Assembly (NCBI GenBank): GCA_016716005.1
Contig: JADJXE010000001.1
Span: 2,245,001-2,309,000, forward strand
From: Acidimicrobiales bacterium
GTDB taxonomy: Bacteria > Actinomycetota > Acidimicrobiia > Acidimicrobiales > JADJXE01
Direction of reading: 5' to 3'
DNA: 64,000 nt
Position 1 is the first letter of the stretch. Each line of letters opens with the position of its first letter. The notes under the pieces were generated by a model. It ran no database searches and was not told the origin of the DNA. It was given only the letters and a program-made list of their open reading frames with translations. The position numbers and the translations under genes were made by a program. This document shows, in pieces, positions 43,093-50,881 of this stretch.

Positions 43093-43992
43093 TCAGTAGT
43101 GCCAGGGGAAGGGCGACCAGTCGGGTGGGCGCTTCTCGAGGAAGGCGTCCCGCCCTTCGGCCGCCTCGTCGGTCATGTACGCCAGCCGGGTCGCCTCGCC
43201 GGCGAACACCTGCTGGCCCACCAGGCCGTCGTCGACCAGGTTGAAGGCGAACTTCAGCATCCGCTGGGCCGTCGGGCTCTGGCGGTTCACGTGGCCGGCC
43301 CACGCCAACGCGACCACCTCGAGCTGGTCGTGGGGCACGACCGCGTTCACCATGCCCATGCGGTGGGCGTCGTCGGCGGCGTACTCGAGGCCGAGGAAGA
43401 AGATCTCCCGGGCGAACTTCTGACCCACCTGGCGCGCCAGGTAGGCGGAGCCGAACCCGCCGTCGAAGCTGGCCACCGCGGCGTCGGTCTGCTTGAACCG
43501 GGCGTGCTCGCGGCTGGCGATGGTCAGGTCGCACACGACGTGCAGGCTGTGGCCGCCGCCGGCCGCCCAGCCGGGCACCACCGCGATCACCACCTTGGGC
43601 ATGAACCGGATCAGGCGCTGCACCTCGAGGATGTGGAGCCGGCCGGTGCGGGCCGGGTCGATGGAGTCGGCCGTGTCGCCCCCGGCGTAGCGGTAGCCGT
43701 CGCGGCCCCGGATGCGCTGGTCGCCCCCCGAGCAGAACGCCCAGCCGCCGTCGCGCGGCGACGGGCCGTTGCCGGTGAGCAGCACACAGCCCACGTCGCT
43801 GGTCTGCCGGGCGTGGTCGAGGGCCCGGTACAGCTCGTCGACGGTGCCCGGCCGGAAGGCGTTGCGCACCTCGGGCCGGTCGAAGGCGATGCGCACGGTG
43901 CCCTGGTCGACGGCCCGGTGGTAGGTGATGTCGGTGAAGTCGAACCCCTCCACGGGGCGCCAGGCGGCGGGGTCGAACAGCTCGGAGACCAT
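43093..43992 (-). CDS. menB: 1,4-dihydroxy-2-naphthoyl-CoA synthase
   Basis: A 299-residue crotonase-fold enzyme that closes the naphthoquinone ring in menaquinone synthesis. MenB-specific features are ITYHRAVDQGTVRIAFDRPEVRNAFRPGTVDEL near residue 22, GWAFCSGGDQRIRGRDGYRY near residue 83, the oxyanion GWAAGGGHSLHVVCDLTIASREHARFKQTDA near residue 146, and the C-terminal DAFLEKRPPDWSPFPWHY. It lacks neighbours from the menaquinone pathway. A small hypothetical gene follows upstream on the same strand. Convergent with the alkylsulfatase-like gene. Confidence 0.96.
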   Translation of the reverse strand: MVSELFDPAAWRPVEGFDFTDITYHRAVDQGTVRIAFDRPEVRNAFRPGTVDELYRALDHARQTSDVGCVLLTGNGPSPRDGGWAFCSGGDQRIRGRDGYRYAGGDTADSIDPARTGRLHILEVQRLIRFMPKVVIAVVPGWAAGGGHSLHVVCDLTIASREHARFKQTDAAVASFDGGFGSAYLARQVGQKFAREIFFLGLEYAADDAHRMGMVNAVVPHDQLEVVALAWAGHVNRQSPTAQRMLKFAFNLVDDGLVGQQVFAGEATRLAYMTDEAAEGRDAFLEKRPPDWSPFPWHY

Positions 43993-44017
43993 GCCGCCTT
44001 CTACCAGGCGCCAGGGG

Positions 44018-44182
44018 TCAGGGCAGCACGCGCACCGCCTGGGCGCCGGGGTGGCGCACCGCGGCCAGGCCGGTGGCCAGCCGAACGGCGTCGTCCGGCC
44101 CGGATGCGCGCACCGTCACCACGACGGTGGCCGGCCGGCCACCGTCCCCGGGGTACTGGCAGACCACGCCGAAGGTCGTCAT
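44018..44182 (-). CDS. Small hypothetical protein upstream of menB
   Basis: A 54-residue protein with a beta-rich pattern (FGVVCQYPGD, TVVVTVRASGPDDAVRLATGL, QAVRVLP). The ATG at 44182 lies 5 nt after a perfect GGAGGTGA site, which is the main argument that it is real. It has no recognised family; the shape resembles short beta-alpha-beta proteins. It ends 26 bp before the menB start, so the two may be co-transcribed. Confidence 0.5.
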   Translation of the reverse strand: MTTFGVVCQYPGDGGRPATVVVTVRASGPDDAVRLATGLAAVRHPGAQAVRVLP

Positions 44183-44285
44183 CGCCGTCACCTCCGCCCG
44201 TCCTGTCGGCGCCGCCCGCCCGTCCGTGAGGAGCCGGCCCGCAAACCCGCTGGCCGTCCCCGGCGGGGTGGGCTGGACTGGCCCG

Positions 44286-45605
44286 GTGACGGTTCCGCGC
44301 GACCTCGGCGACGGCCTGGTGCTGCGCACCGGCCGGCCCGGCGACGTCGGGCAGCTGGTCGAGCTCAACGGGTTGCTGCACACCAGCCCGGGCGACCAGC
44401 CCCCCGACCTGTCCATCGCCGAGTGGACGCGCGAGCTGTTCGAGCTCGACCACCCCACCTTCTCGCTGGACGAGCTCACCGTGGTGGAGGACGTGGCCAC
44501 CGGCGAGGTCGTGTCGTCGATGTGCACGATCCCGCAGGTGTGGTCCTGCGGCGGTGCGACCCTCCCGGTCGGCCGCCCCGAGCTGGTGGGCACTCGGGCC
44601 GACCACCGCGACCGCGGGCTGATCCGGCTCCAGATGGACGAGGCCCACGATCGCGGCCGGGCCGCGGGCCACCTCCTGCAGTTCATCACCGGGATCCCCG
44701 GGTACTACCGCCGCTTCGGGTACGAGTACGCCCTCGACCTGCGTCCCCAGCCGTTCTGGCGGCCGGGGGGCCGGCCGCCGGACACGGGCGGCCCGGTCGC
44801 GCTGCGGCCGGCCACCGCCGGCGATCTGGCCTTCCTGTCCTCGGTCGACCGCACGTGGCCGGCCGCCCGGGGGGCGTTGGGGGCCGTGCGCGACGAGGCC
44901 GCCTTCGCCCACGAGCTGGCTCGCCGTCCCGGGGCGATCCAGGCGTGCACCCTGCTCGTGATCGAGCGCCGGGGCCCCGCCGATGGGCCGGGCCGGCCCA
45001 TCGGCTACCTGGCGCACCACCACGAGCCGTGGGAGGGGGTGCTGGCGGTGCGGGCGGTCGAGCTGCTGCCGGGGCACGGCTGGCTGGAGCCGGCCGGGGC
45101 GGTGCTGGCGCATCTGCACGCCGAGGCGCGCCGGCGCGGGCTCGTCGGGGTCACCTTCGGGCTCCCTGCGGCGCACCCGCTGCTGCGGTGCCTCGGCGCC
45201 CGGCTGGGCGTGTCGCCCGGCCACCCGTACGGCGTGTACGTGCGCATCCCCGACCTGGCCGCGCTGGTGGCAGCCATCGGGCCGGTGCTCGAACGCCGGC
45301 TGGCCGCGTCGCCGGCGCCGGGGTTCAGCGGCGAGCTGCGCGTCGACTTCTCGGGGCTCGGTCTCCGACTCCGCCTGGAGGAGGGACGGGTGGCGGCGGT
45401 GGAGCCGTGGGCGCCGCCGGGGGGCGAGTCCGGGGGCGACGCCGGCATGCCCCGGGCCGCCTTCTGCAACCTGCTCCTCGGCAACCGCAGCCTGGGCCAG
45501 CTGCTCGAGAGCGTGGCCGACTGCGAGGTGCGCACCGACGCCGGCGGCCTGCTCCTCGACGTGCTGTTCCCGCCGATGCCCTTCCAGGCCTGGTGGCTCG
45601 GCTGA
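44286..45605 (+). CDS. GNAT acetyltransferase with SCP2-like tail (Eis-like)
   Basis: A 439-residue protein with two tandem GNAT-type folds and a C-terminal SCP2-like domain, the layout of Mycobacterium Eis. The acetyl-CoA region is VGRPELVGTRADHRDRGLIRLQMDEAHDRG near residue 95, followed by FITGIPGYYRRFGYEYAL. The second fold has GWLEPAGAVLAHLHAEARRRGLVG near residue 265. The last 100 residues (FSGELRVDFSGLGLRLRLEEGRVAAVEPW; CNLLLGNRSLGQL) form the SCP2 part. Substrates such as aminoglycosides or lysines are only family precedents. The GTG at 44286 starts where homology begins. Confidence 0.82.
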   Translation: MTVPRDLGDGLVLRTGRPGDVGQLVELNGLLHTSPGDQPPDLSIAEWTRELFELDHPTFSLDELTVVEDVATGEVVSSMCTIPQVWSCGGATLPVGRPELVGTRADHRDRGLIRLQMDEAHDRGRAAGHLLQFITGIPGYYRRFGYEYALDLRPQPFWRPGGRPPDTGGPVALRPATAGDLAFLSSVDRTWPAARGALGAVRDEAAFAHELARRPGAIQACTLLVIERRGPADGPGRPIGYLAHHHEPWEGVLAVRAVELLPGHGWLEPAGAVLAHLHAEARRRGLVGVTFGLPAAHPLLRCLGARLGVSPGHPYGVYVRIPDLAALVAAIGPVLERRLAASPAPGFSGELRVDFSGLGLRLRLEEGRVAAVEPWAPPGGESGGDAGMPRAAFCNLLLGNRSLGQLLESVADCEVRTDAGGLLLDVLFPPMPFQAWWLG

Positions 45606-45614
45606 GCGTGAGGC

Positions 45615-46169
45615 TCAGCCCTCCGCCAGCGTGCGCAGCACCCGGCAGGGGTTGCCGGCGGCGACGACGCCGGCGGGTAGGTCGCGGGTGACGATGCTGC
45701 CGGCCCCGATCACGCTGTCGTCACCCACGGTGACACCAGGGCAGACGATGACGCCGGCCCCGATCCACACGTTGCGACCGATGACCACGGGGGCTGCCAT
45801 CTCCACCCCGGAGCGTCGGGCGGCTGGGTCACGCGGGTGGTCGGCCGCCAGCAGCTGCACGTAGGGGCCGATCTGCGTGCCGTCGCCGATGGTGACCGAC
45901 GCGCAGTCGAGCACCACCAGCCCGAAGTTGGCGAACACCCCACCGCCCACGAAGGTGTACGTGCCGTAGTCGCACCAGAACGGCGAGCGGATCTCCACCC
46001 CGGGACCGACGCCGCCGAGGAGCTCGTCGAGCATCTCGTGGCGGGTCTGCGGGTCGAGCGTGGCGTTGTAGGCCGCGAGGAGCCGCGCGCAGGCCCGGCG
46101 GTCGGCGACCAGCTCGGGGTCTCCGGCCCGGTAGTGCTCGCCGCTCAGCATCTTCTCCCGCTCGGTCAC
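45615..46169 (-). CDS. Sugar O-acetyltransferase (maltose acetyltransferase-like)
   Basis: A 184-residue left-handed beta-helix acetyltransferase. The maltose/galactoside acetyltransferase N-terminus TEREKMLSGEHYRAGDPELVADRR is clear. Hexapeptide repeats follow: VEIRSPFWCDYGTYTFVGGGVFANFG, VTIGDGTQIGPYVQLLAADH with the catalytic His near residue 115, and VWIGAGVIVCPGVTVGDDSVIGAGSIVTRDLP. It acetylates a sugar hydroxyl using acetyl-CoA. The GTG at 46169 restores the family's first residues. Convergent with the Eis-like gene. Confidence 0.92.
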   Translation of the reverse strand: MTEREKMLSGEHYRAGDPELVADRRACARLLAAYNATLDPQTRHEMLDELLGGVGPGVEIRSPFWCDYGTYTFVGGGVFANFGLVVLDCASVTIGDGTQIGPYVQLLAADHPRDPAARRSGVEMAAPVVIGRNVWIGAGVIVCPGVTVGDDSVIGAGSIVTRDLPAGVVAAGNPCRVLRTLAEG

Positions 46170-46216
46170 GGCTGCACCCTTGCACGCCGGAGCCCCGCAA
46201 GCGTGGCTCTCGCTCG

Positions 46217-48451
46217 TCAGCCGGCGAGGGCCACGACCGGGGTTCCGGCGGGGCCGTCGAGGCGGATGAGCCGGTCGCGGGGTGCGCCCAGGTGCTCGGC
46301 GGCCCAGGCCTCGACCGTGGCCTCCTGGCTGAACAGAACGATCTGGTGCTCGAGGCTCAGCTCGTGGAGGAGCTCGAGGACGGCGAGGGTGCGCTCGGGG
46401 TCGGCGTGCACGGTGGGCTCGTCGAGCAGCAGGGGGCACACCTCGCCGGGCCGTGTCAGCCGCTCGACCATCGCCACCCGGAGCAGGAGGTACACCTGCT
46501 CGGCCGTGCCGTGCGACAGGGCGACGGCGGGGCGGACGTCACCCTCGGGCGTGCGGACCCGCACCGTGAGGTCGCCGGTGTCGACGAACGCCTCGGGATA
46601 GCGGCCGGAGGTGACCCGGCCGAGGTGCTCGCCGACGCGCCGGGCGATGTCGGGCGCCACGTCGGCGTGCACCTCGCGTGCGGCCTGCGTGAGCAGCTCG
46701 CCCGCCAGGGTGAGCGAGTCGCCCAGGGCGGTGAGGCGCTCGACCTCGGCCTCGGCGGCGGCCAGCTCCTCGGCCGCCTCGACCGGGCTGACGAGGTGCT
46801 CGGTGGCGCCGTCGAGGCGCGCCCGGGCGGTCGCCGCGGCCAGCCGGGCGTCAGCGGCGGCGGCGGCCAGGGCCTCGGGGTCGGTGCCCCGTGCGGCGGC
46901 CACCTCGGCCGGGGAGCACTGGGCGAGCAGGTCGCCGGCGGTGGCGCTGGCCGCAACCGCCGACGCGGCCAGCTCGGCCAGGGTGCCGCCGGCGAGGAGG
47001 GCCTGCAGCTCGAGCCACTCCTGGCGGTCGGCCTGCTGGGCGCGCACCTCTGCCGGTCGGCGCTCCAGCCAGGACCGGAGCCGGCCGACGAGCGCATCGG
47101 GAGGGTCGGTGGCGCGGAGCCCGGCCCCGGCCGCCGCGGCGCGCAGTGCGGCCTCGGCGTGGCGCCGCGCGGCCTGCCATCGCGCCAGGGCCTCCTCGCG
47201 GTCGAGGGCCAGCTGCAGGTCGCGCTGGAGCAGGTCGCGGCGATGGGCCTGCTCGGCCCGGCTGCTGGCGAGGGCCCGGGTGACGCCGACGGCGACGGCG
47301 AGCAGCCCGAGGACGGCCAGCGCCGCTCCGGCCAGCGGCGCCACGGCGGCGGCGACGAGTCCGCTCGCGGCGGCCACCGCGAGCGCGGCCACGAGCGCGA
47401 CGGCCAGGCGGCGGGTGCGACGGCCGGCGGACCGCCCGGCGGTGCGTGGCTGCCCGCCGGTGCCCGGCTGCCCGCCGGTGCCCGGCGCACCGCCCTGGTC
47501 GGCCAGGGCGGCCCGGATCGCCGCCGACGGCAGGGGCGGGGGCACCGGTGGCGATCCGGCCGCCTCCCAGGCGCGGATCGCGGCGGCCGCCTCGGCCGCG
47601 TGGGCCGCGCCGTCGACCTCGGGCGGGGGCCCCTGGTGCCGCGCGGACAGCGCCTCGGCCCGCTGCAGGCGTGCCGCCAGCCGGCCGGCATGGTCGGCGG
47701 CCCGGGCCGCCCGCGCCGCCCGGAGGCGCTGCTCGGCCTGCTCGGCGGCTCGCACCAGCCCGTCGGCCTCGGCGACCCGGCGCTCGAGCTCGGCTCGCTG
47801 GGCCTGGGCCCGGGCTGCGGCCGCCCGGGCCCGCTCGAGGCGGTCGGCCGCCAGGCGGAGCGGCTTGGTCGTGGCGCGACGGGTGCCCACCCGCTCGGCG
47901 AGCACGTCCTTGAGGCGGGCCACGGCGGCTGCGGCCGACTCGTCGACCGACGAGCTGGCCGCCGCCCGCTGCAGCCAGCTCTGGAGCTGGTCGCCCTGCC
48001 CGTGCACCCGCAGGACGTCGGCCTGCGAGACGCAGGCCGTGGACGCGAACGCGACCCGATCGATGCCGAGCCAGCCGGCACCGTTGGGGGCGCCCTCCTC
48101 GAGGATCTCGGCCGACACGTCGCGGCCCGTCGCCAGGTCGGTGGCGCGGGCGAGCCCGCGCTCCAGGTCGTGGCGCAGCTCGACCCGCCGGCCGTCGGCC
48201 AGCTCGATCACGGCGGCCACGGCCCAGCGGGGGTCGTGCCAGGGCCGGGCCCGCTCGCGGAGGCGGGCATCGTCGGAGCGGGCCCGGCCCTTGGCCCGCC
48301 GCAGGCCGGTGAGCCCCACCGTGCAGGCGGCGTGCCACGTGGACTTGCCGGCCTCGTTGGCGCCAGCGACCACGGTGAGGCCGGCCGCCGGCCGCAGGGT
48401 GACGTCGGTGAGCGCGCCGAAGGCCTCGACCCGGATCTCGGCGAGTCGCAT
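46217..48451 (-). CDS. SbcC/YhaN-like AAA ATPase with central membrane hairpin
   Basis: A 744-residue SMC-type ATPase. The N-terminal half-site has VAGANEAGKSTWHAA near residue 30, and the C-terminal half the signature LSHGTAEQVYLLLRVAMVE near residue 652 and Walker B PLLLDEPTVHADPERTL near residue 683. Long Ala/Arg/Glu-rich coiled-coil arms lie between. In the middle (about residues 355-405) are two hydrophobic segments (LAVALVAALAVAAASGLVAAAV; AVLGLLAVAVGVTRALA), a feature of YhaN rather than SbcC. The start overlaps the stop of the phosphoesterase gene, so the pair forms a nuclease-ATPase complex like YhaO/YhaN, presumably membrane-attached. Confidence 0.85.
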   Translation of the reverse strand: MRLAEIRVEAFGALTDVTLRPAAGLTVVAGANEAGKSTWHAACTVGLTGLRRAKGRARSDDARLRERARPWHDPRWAVAAVIELADGRRVELRHDLERGLARATDLATGRDVSAEILEEGAPNGAGWLGIDRVAFASTACVSQADVLRVHGQGDQLQSWLQRAAASSSVDESAAAAVARLKDVLAERVGTRRATTKPLRLAADRLERARAAAARAQAQRAELERRVAEADGLVRAAEQAEQRLRAARAARAADHAGRLAARLQRAEALSARHQGPPPEVDGAAHAAEAAAAIRAWEAAGSPPVPPPLPSAAIRAALADQGGAPGTGGQPGTGGQPRTAGRSAGRRTRRLAVALVAALAVAAASGLVAAAVAPLAGAALAVLGLLAVAVGVTRALASSRAEQAHRRDLLQRDLQLALDREEALARWQAARRHAEAALRAAAAGAGLRATDPPDALVGRLRSWLERRPAEVRAQQADRQEWLELQALLAGGTLAELAASAVAASATAGDLLAQCSPAEVAAARGTDPEALAAAAADARLAAATARARLDGATEHLVSPVEAAEELAAAEAEVERLTALGDSLTLAGELLTQAAREVHADVAPDIARRVGEHLGRVTSGRYPEAFVDTGDLTVRVRTPEGDVRPAVALSHGTAEQVYLLLRVAMVERLTRPGEVCPLLLDEPTVHADPERTLAVLELLHELSLEHQIVLFSQEATVEAWAAEHLGAPRDRLIRLDGPAGTPVVALAG

Positions 48452-49560
48452 CAGACCACCTCGAGGTCGTCGCGCCCGGCGAGGGCGCGGAGGCCGGCCA
48501 GCAGCACGTGCCGCTCGACGTCGGGGCGCAGCTCGCGGGCCCGCACGAGCTGGACGAACCGCCCGGCCACGGTGGGCTGGGCGGCGACGGCGTCGACGTC
48601 GATCCCCGGGTGCAGTGCTCCCGGCCGGACGACGACGCCGTGCAGGCCGGCCGCGCGACCCACCTCCTCGAGATCGGGCAGGCGGAGGTCGAGAGACGCT
48701 GCGAGCTCGCCGGTGACGGTGACCCGGGCGACGCCCGTGACACCGGCCAGCCGCTCGCGCAGCCGCCCCCGGACCTCGTCGAGCGAGCTGCAGCCGGTGA
48801 CGTCGAGGTCGATGTCGACGAAGGACGCCGCGAGCGGGGCCACCCGGCGGTGCTCGGCGGTGACGGCGCCGTCGGCCGCGACGGTGGCCACCAGCGCGCC
48901 CCGCACGCCGTCCTCGCCGAACTCGAGCGGTGCCGGGTTGCCGGGGTACGAGTGCCAGGGCCCGTGCACGGGCCGGTGGTGATGGCCCACGAAGGCGTGG
49001 GCCAGCCCGGCCGCCGGCACCTGCTCGGCGCGAAACGGGGCATGGGCCACCTTGTCGGCGCCCTCGATGGCCAGGCTGCCCTGCTCGGCGCCGTGGAACA
49101 GGGCCACGTGCACCCCGCCGCCCTCCACGTGGAAGCGATCGAGGAAGCCGGGCGTGCCCGCCGGCCGGAGGTGGGCGCCGCCCCACACCGTGAACCCCTC
49201 GGCCAGCGCGACCGCGCCGAGCCGCTCGGTGGTGAACACCACGACGTTGGGGGACCAGTCGACCCGCCGGTACAGGCTGGTCGGTCCCAGCCAGTCGTGG
49301 TTGCCCGGTGCCACCAGCACGGGGATCGGCTGCAGGCGGGCGAGCTGCGCCTGGAGGAACGCAGCCGTGTCGGGGCCGGTGAGCTCGTGCTCGTACAGGT
49401 CGCCGGCCAGGAGCAGGGCGTCGGCGTCCTCGTCGAGCGCCAGGTCGACGGTGGCGGCGACTGCGTCGCGCCCGTGCTGACGCAGCCGGCGGGCCAGCTC
49501 CGGCCCCGCCCACCGGAACGGCCGGTCGAGGTGCACGTCGGCCAGCACCACCAGCTTCAC
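48451..49560 (-). CDS. SbcD/YhaO-like DNA repair exonuclease
   Basis: A 369-residue metallophosphoesterase of the Mre11/SbcD family. Metal motifs are LADVHLDRPFRW near residue 6, LLAGDLYEHE near residue 50, VAPGNHDW near residue 84, LFHGAEQ near residue 154 and FVGHHHRPVH near residue 192. The C-terminal 150 residues are a capping domain. It is the nuclease partner of the ATPase encoded immediately downstream (1-bp overlap) and should process DNA ends or stalled structures. The start is GTG at 49560. Confidence 0.9.
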   Translation of the reverse strand: MKLVVLADVHLDRPFRWAGPELARRLRQHGRDAVAATVDLALDEDADALLLAGDLYEHELTGPDTAAFLQAQLARLQPIPVLVAPGNHDWLGPTSLYRRVDWSPNVVVFTTERLGAVALAEGFTVWGGAHLRPAGTPGFLDRFHVEGGGVHVALFHGAEQGSLAIEGADKVAHAPFRAEQVPAAGLAHAFVGHHHRPVHGPWHSYPGNPAPLEFGEDGVRGALVATVAADGAVTAEHRRVAPLAASFVDIDLDVTGCSSLDEVRGRLRERLAGVTGVARVTVTGELAASLDLRLPDLEEVGRAAGLHGVVVRPGALHPGIDVDAVAAQPTVAGRFVQLVRARELRPDVERHVLLAGLRALAGRDDLEVV

Positions 49561-49637
49561 GGGGTCCGCCCCGCTCGCTTCTCCATGGAGGCATGGTACG
49601 GAGCGGGTGTGTCACCAACGCCGGATGCTCGGCCGGC

Positions 49638-49871
49638 TCATCCGGCCCGCAGCCCGGCCATGATCTCGGCGCAGGTGGGGCAGACCGGGTAGCGCTCGGG
49701 GTCGCGCGTGGGCACCCACCACTTGCCGCAGAGGGCCTGGACGGCCTGGCCGGTCACGGCGGCCCGCACGATGTCGGCCTTCTTCACGTAGTGCGAGAAG
49801 CGGTCGTGGTCGCCGTCGCCGTCGGTGGTGACCGGGGAGGTGACCGGTGCGGTGTCGAGCCGGCTCGCCAT
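49638..49871 (-). CDS. DUF3039 small zinc-ribbon-like protein
   Basis: A 77-residue protein of the actinobacterial DUF3039 family. The core HYVKKADIVRAAVTGQAVQALCGKWWVPTRDPERYPVCPTCAEIMAGL contains three Cys residues spaced like a small zinc ribbon. Function is unknown; the family is widely conserved in actinobacteria. The ATG at 49871 was chosen because conserved residues begin soon after it. Divergent from the pilin-like gene. Confidence 0.85.
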   Translation of the reverse strand: MASRLDTAPVTSPVTTDGDGDHDRFSHYVKKADIVRAAVTGQAVQALCGKWWVPTRDPERYPVCPTCAEIMAGLRAG

Positions 49872-50014
49872 GCGGGCCCATGATGCCAGCCGGCTGGCGC
49901 CCCCCTGCCACGGTGCGCCCGTCCGCACCCTCGAGGAGCAGGTGACGCAGGGCTCCAGCCCGGTCGCCGGCGTGCCGATGCCTGCAGCGGGAGTGGTGGC
50001 TCCCGGAGGCGAGC

Positions 50015-50815
50015 ATGGGGCGTGTCGGGAGCGGACGGATCCGCCGGGCCGAGCGGTCACGAGGGGCCGCCCTGGCCGAGTACGCCGTGGTCGTCGGCGT
50101 GTTCGTCGTCGGCACGTTGCTCGCGGTCGAGCAGCTGACCGATGCCGGCCGGGCGACGGCCGAGCGCGACGGGCAGACGATCGGCGAGGACCGCCGCACC
50201 GAGGTCACGGCCGACACGGTGACGATCCCGTCCACGACCGCCTCGACCAGCACGTCCACGACCACCACGACGGTGCCGACCACCTCGACGGTGCCGACCA
50301 CCACGGCCACGTCGACGACCACCACCACGTCGACGACGACCACCACGGTCAAGCCGACCACGACCACGTCGACGACGACCACCACGGTGAAGCCGACCAC
50401 GACCACGTCGACGACCACCACGGTGAAGCCCACCACCACGACGCTGGTGGACAACCCTTACGGCACCGAGTTCTTCGCGGTCTCGGCCGGGCTCCAGGGC
50501 CGCTTCACGGCGTACCGCGACGCCACCGGGCGGTGGCCGGCCGGGTGGGCCGAGCTCGGCCTGAACCCGGGCTACTGGGCCAAGCCGGTCGGGCTGCTCC
50601 GCTACTCGATCGTGTCGACGGGGACCGTGTCGTACCTCACCGTGGTGCCCGACACCGGCTACCGGATCCGGGTCAGGGTGGGCGCCACGAACACCACCAT
50701 CAGTCCGCCCAACGGGATCGCCTGGGACCCGATCACCGGGAGCTGGTACCGGTTCACGAACGGGGCCGTCGACTTCACCAGGACGGTCGACGCGAGCAAC
50801 CTCACGATTCGCTGA
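50015..50815 (+). CDS. Type IV pilin/Flp-like protein with Thr-rich repeat stalk
   Basis: A 266-residue protein. Residues 12-42 form a class III (prepilin) signal: a basic leader, RGAALAEYAVVVG with the mature-chain Glu/Tyr expected in Flp or TadE-type pilins, and a single hydrophobic helix. Residues about 70-145 are almost only Thr/Ser/Pro/Val, including a 13-residue unit TSTTTTTVKPTTT repeated nearly three times. The C-terminal 120 residues form a globular domain (EFFAVSAGLQGRFTAYRDATGRWPAGWAELGLNPGYWAKPVG) resembling minor pilin/pseudopilin heads. The stalk is probably O-glycosylated. No tad genes are adjacent. The ATG has a CGGAGG site. Confidence 0.7.
   Translation: MGRVGSGRIRRAERSRGAALAEYAVVVGVFVVGTLLAVEQLTDAGRATAERDGQTIGEDRRTEVTADTVTIPSTTASTSTSTTTTTVPTTSTVPTTTATSTTTTTSTTTTTVKPTTTTSTTTTTVKPTTTTSTTTTVKPTTTTLVDNPYGTEFFAVSAGLQGRFTAYRDATGRWPAGWAELGLNPGYWAKPVGLLRYSIVSTGTVSYLTVVPDTGYRIRVRVGATNTTISPPNGIAWDPITGSWYRFTNGAVDFTRTVDASNLTIR
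50327..50440 (+). repeat. 39-bp tandem repeat encoding the Thr-rich stalk
   Basis: Two 39-bp units (50327-50365 and 50366-50404) differ by one base, and a third truncated unit of 36 bp follows (50405-50440). Each encodes TSTTTTTVKPTTT or a variant. Confidence 0.9.
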
Positions 50816-50881
50816 CCCGCCGCCGGGCCTCGGCGACCTCCGCCCCTTGTGCGCACGGGGGCACGGGCGTTCCATGAAGGC

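Noticed and set aside
50327..50440. CRISPR-like array
   Set aside because: The repeats are direct 39-bp tandem units without spacers and encode the Thr-rich stalk of a pilin-like protein.
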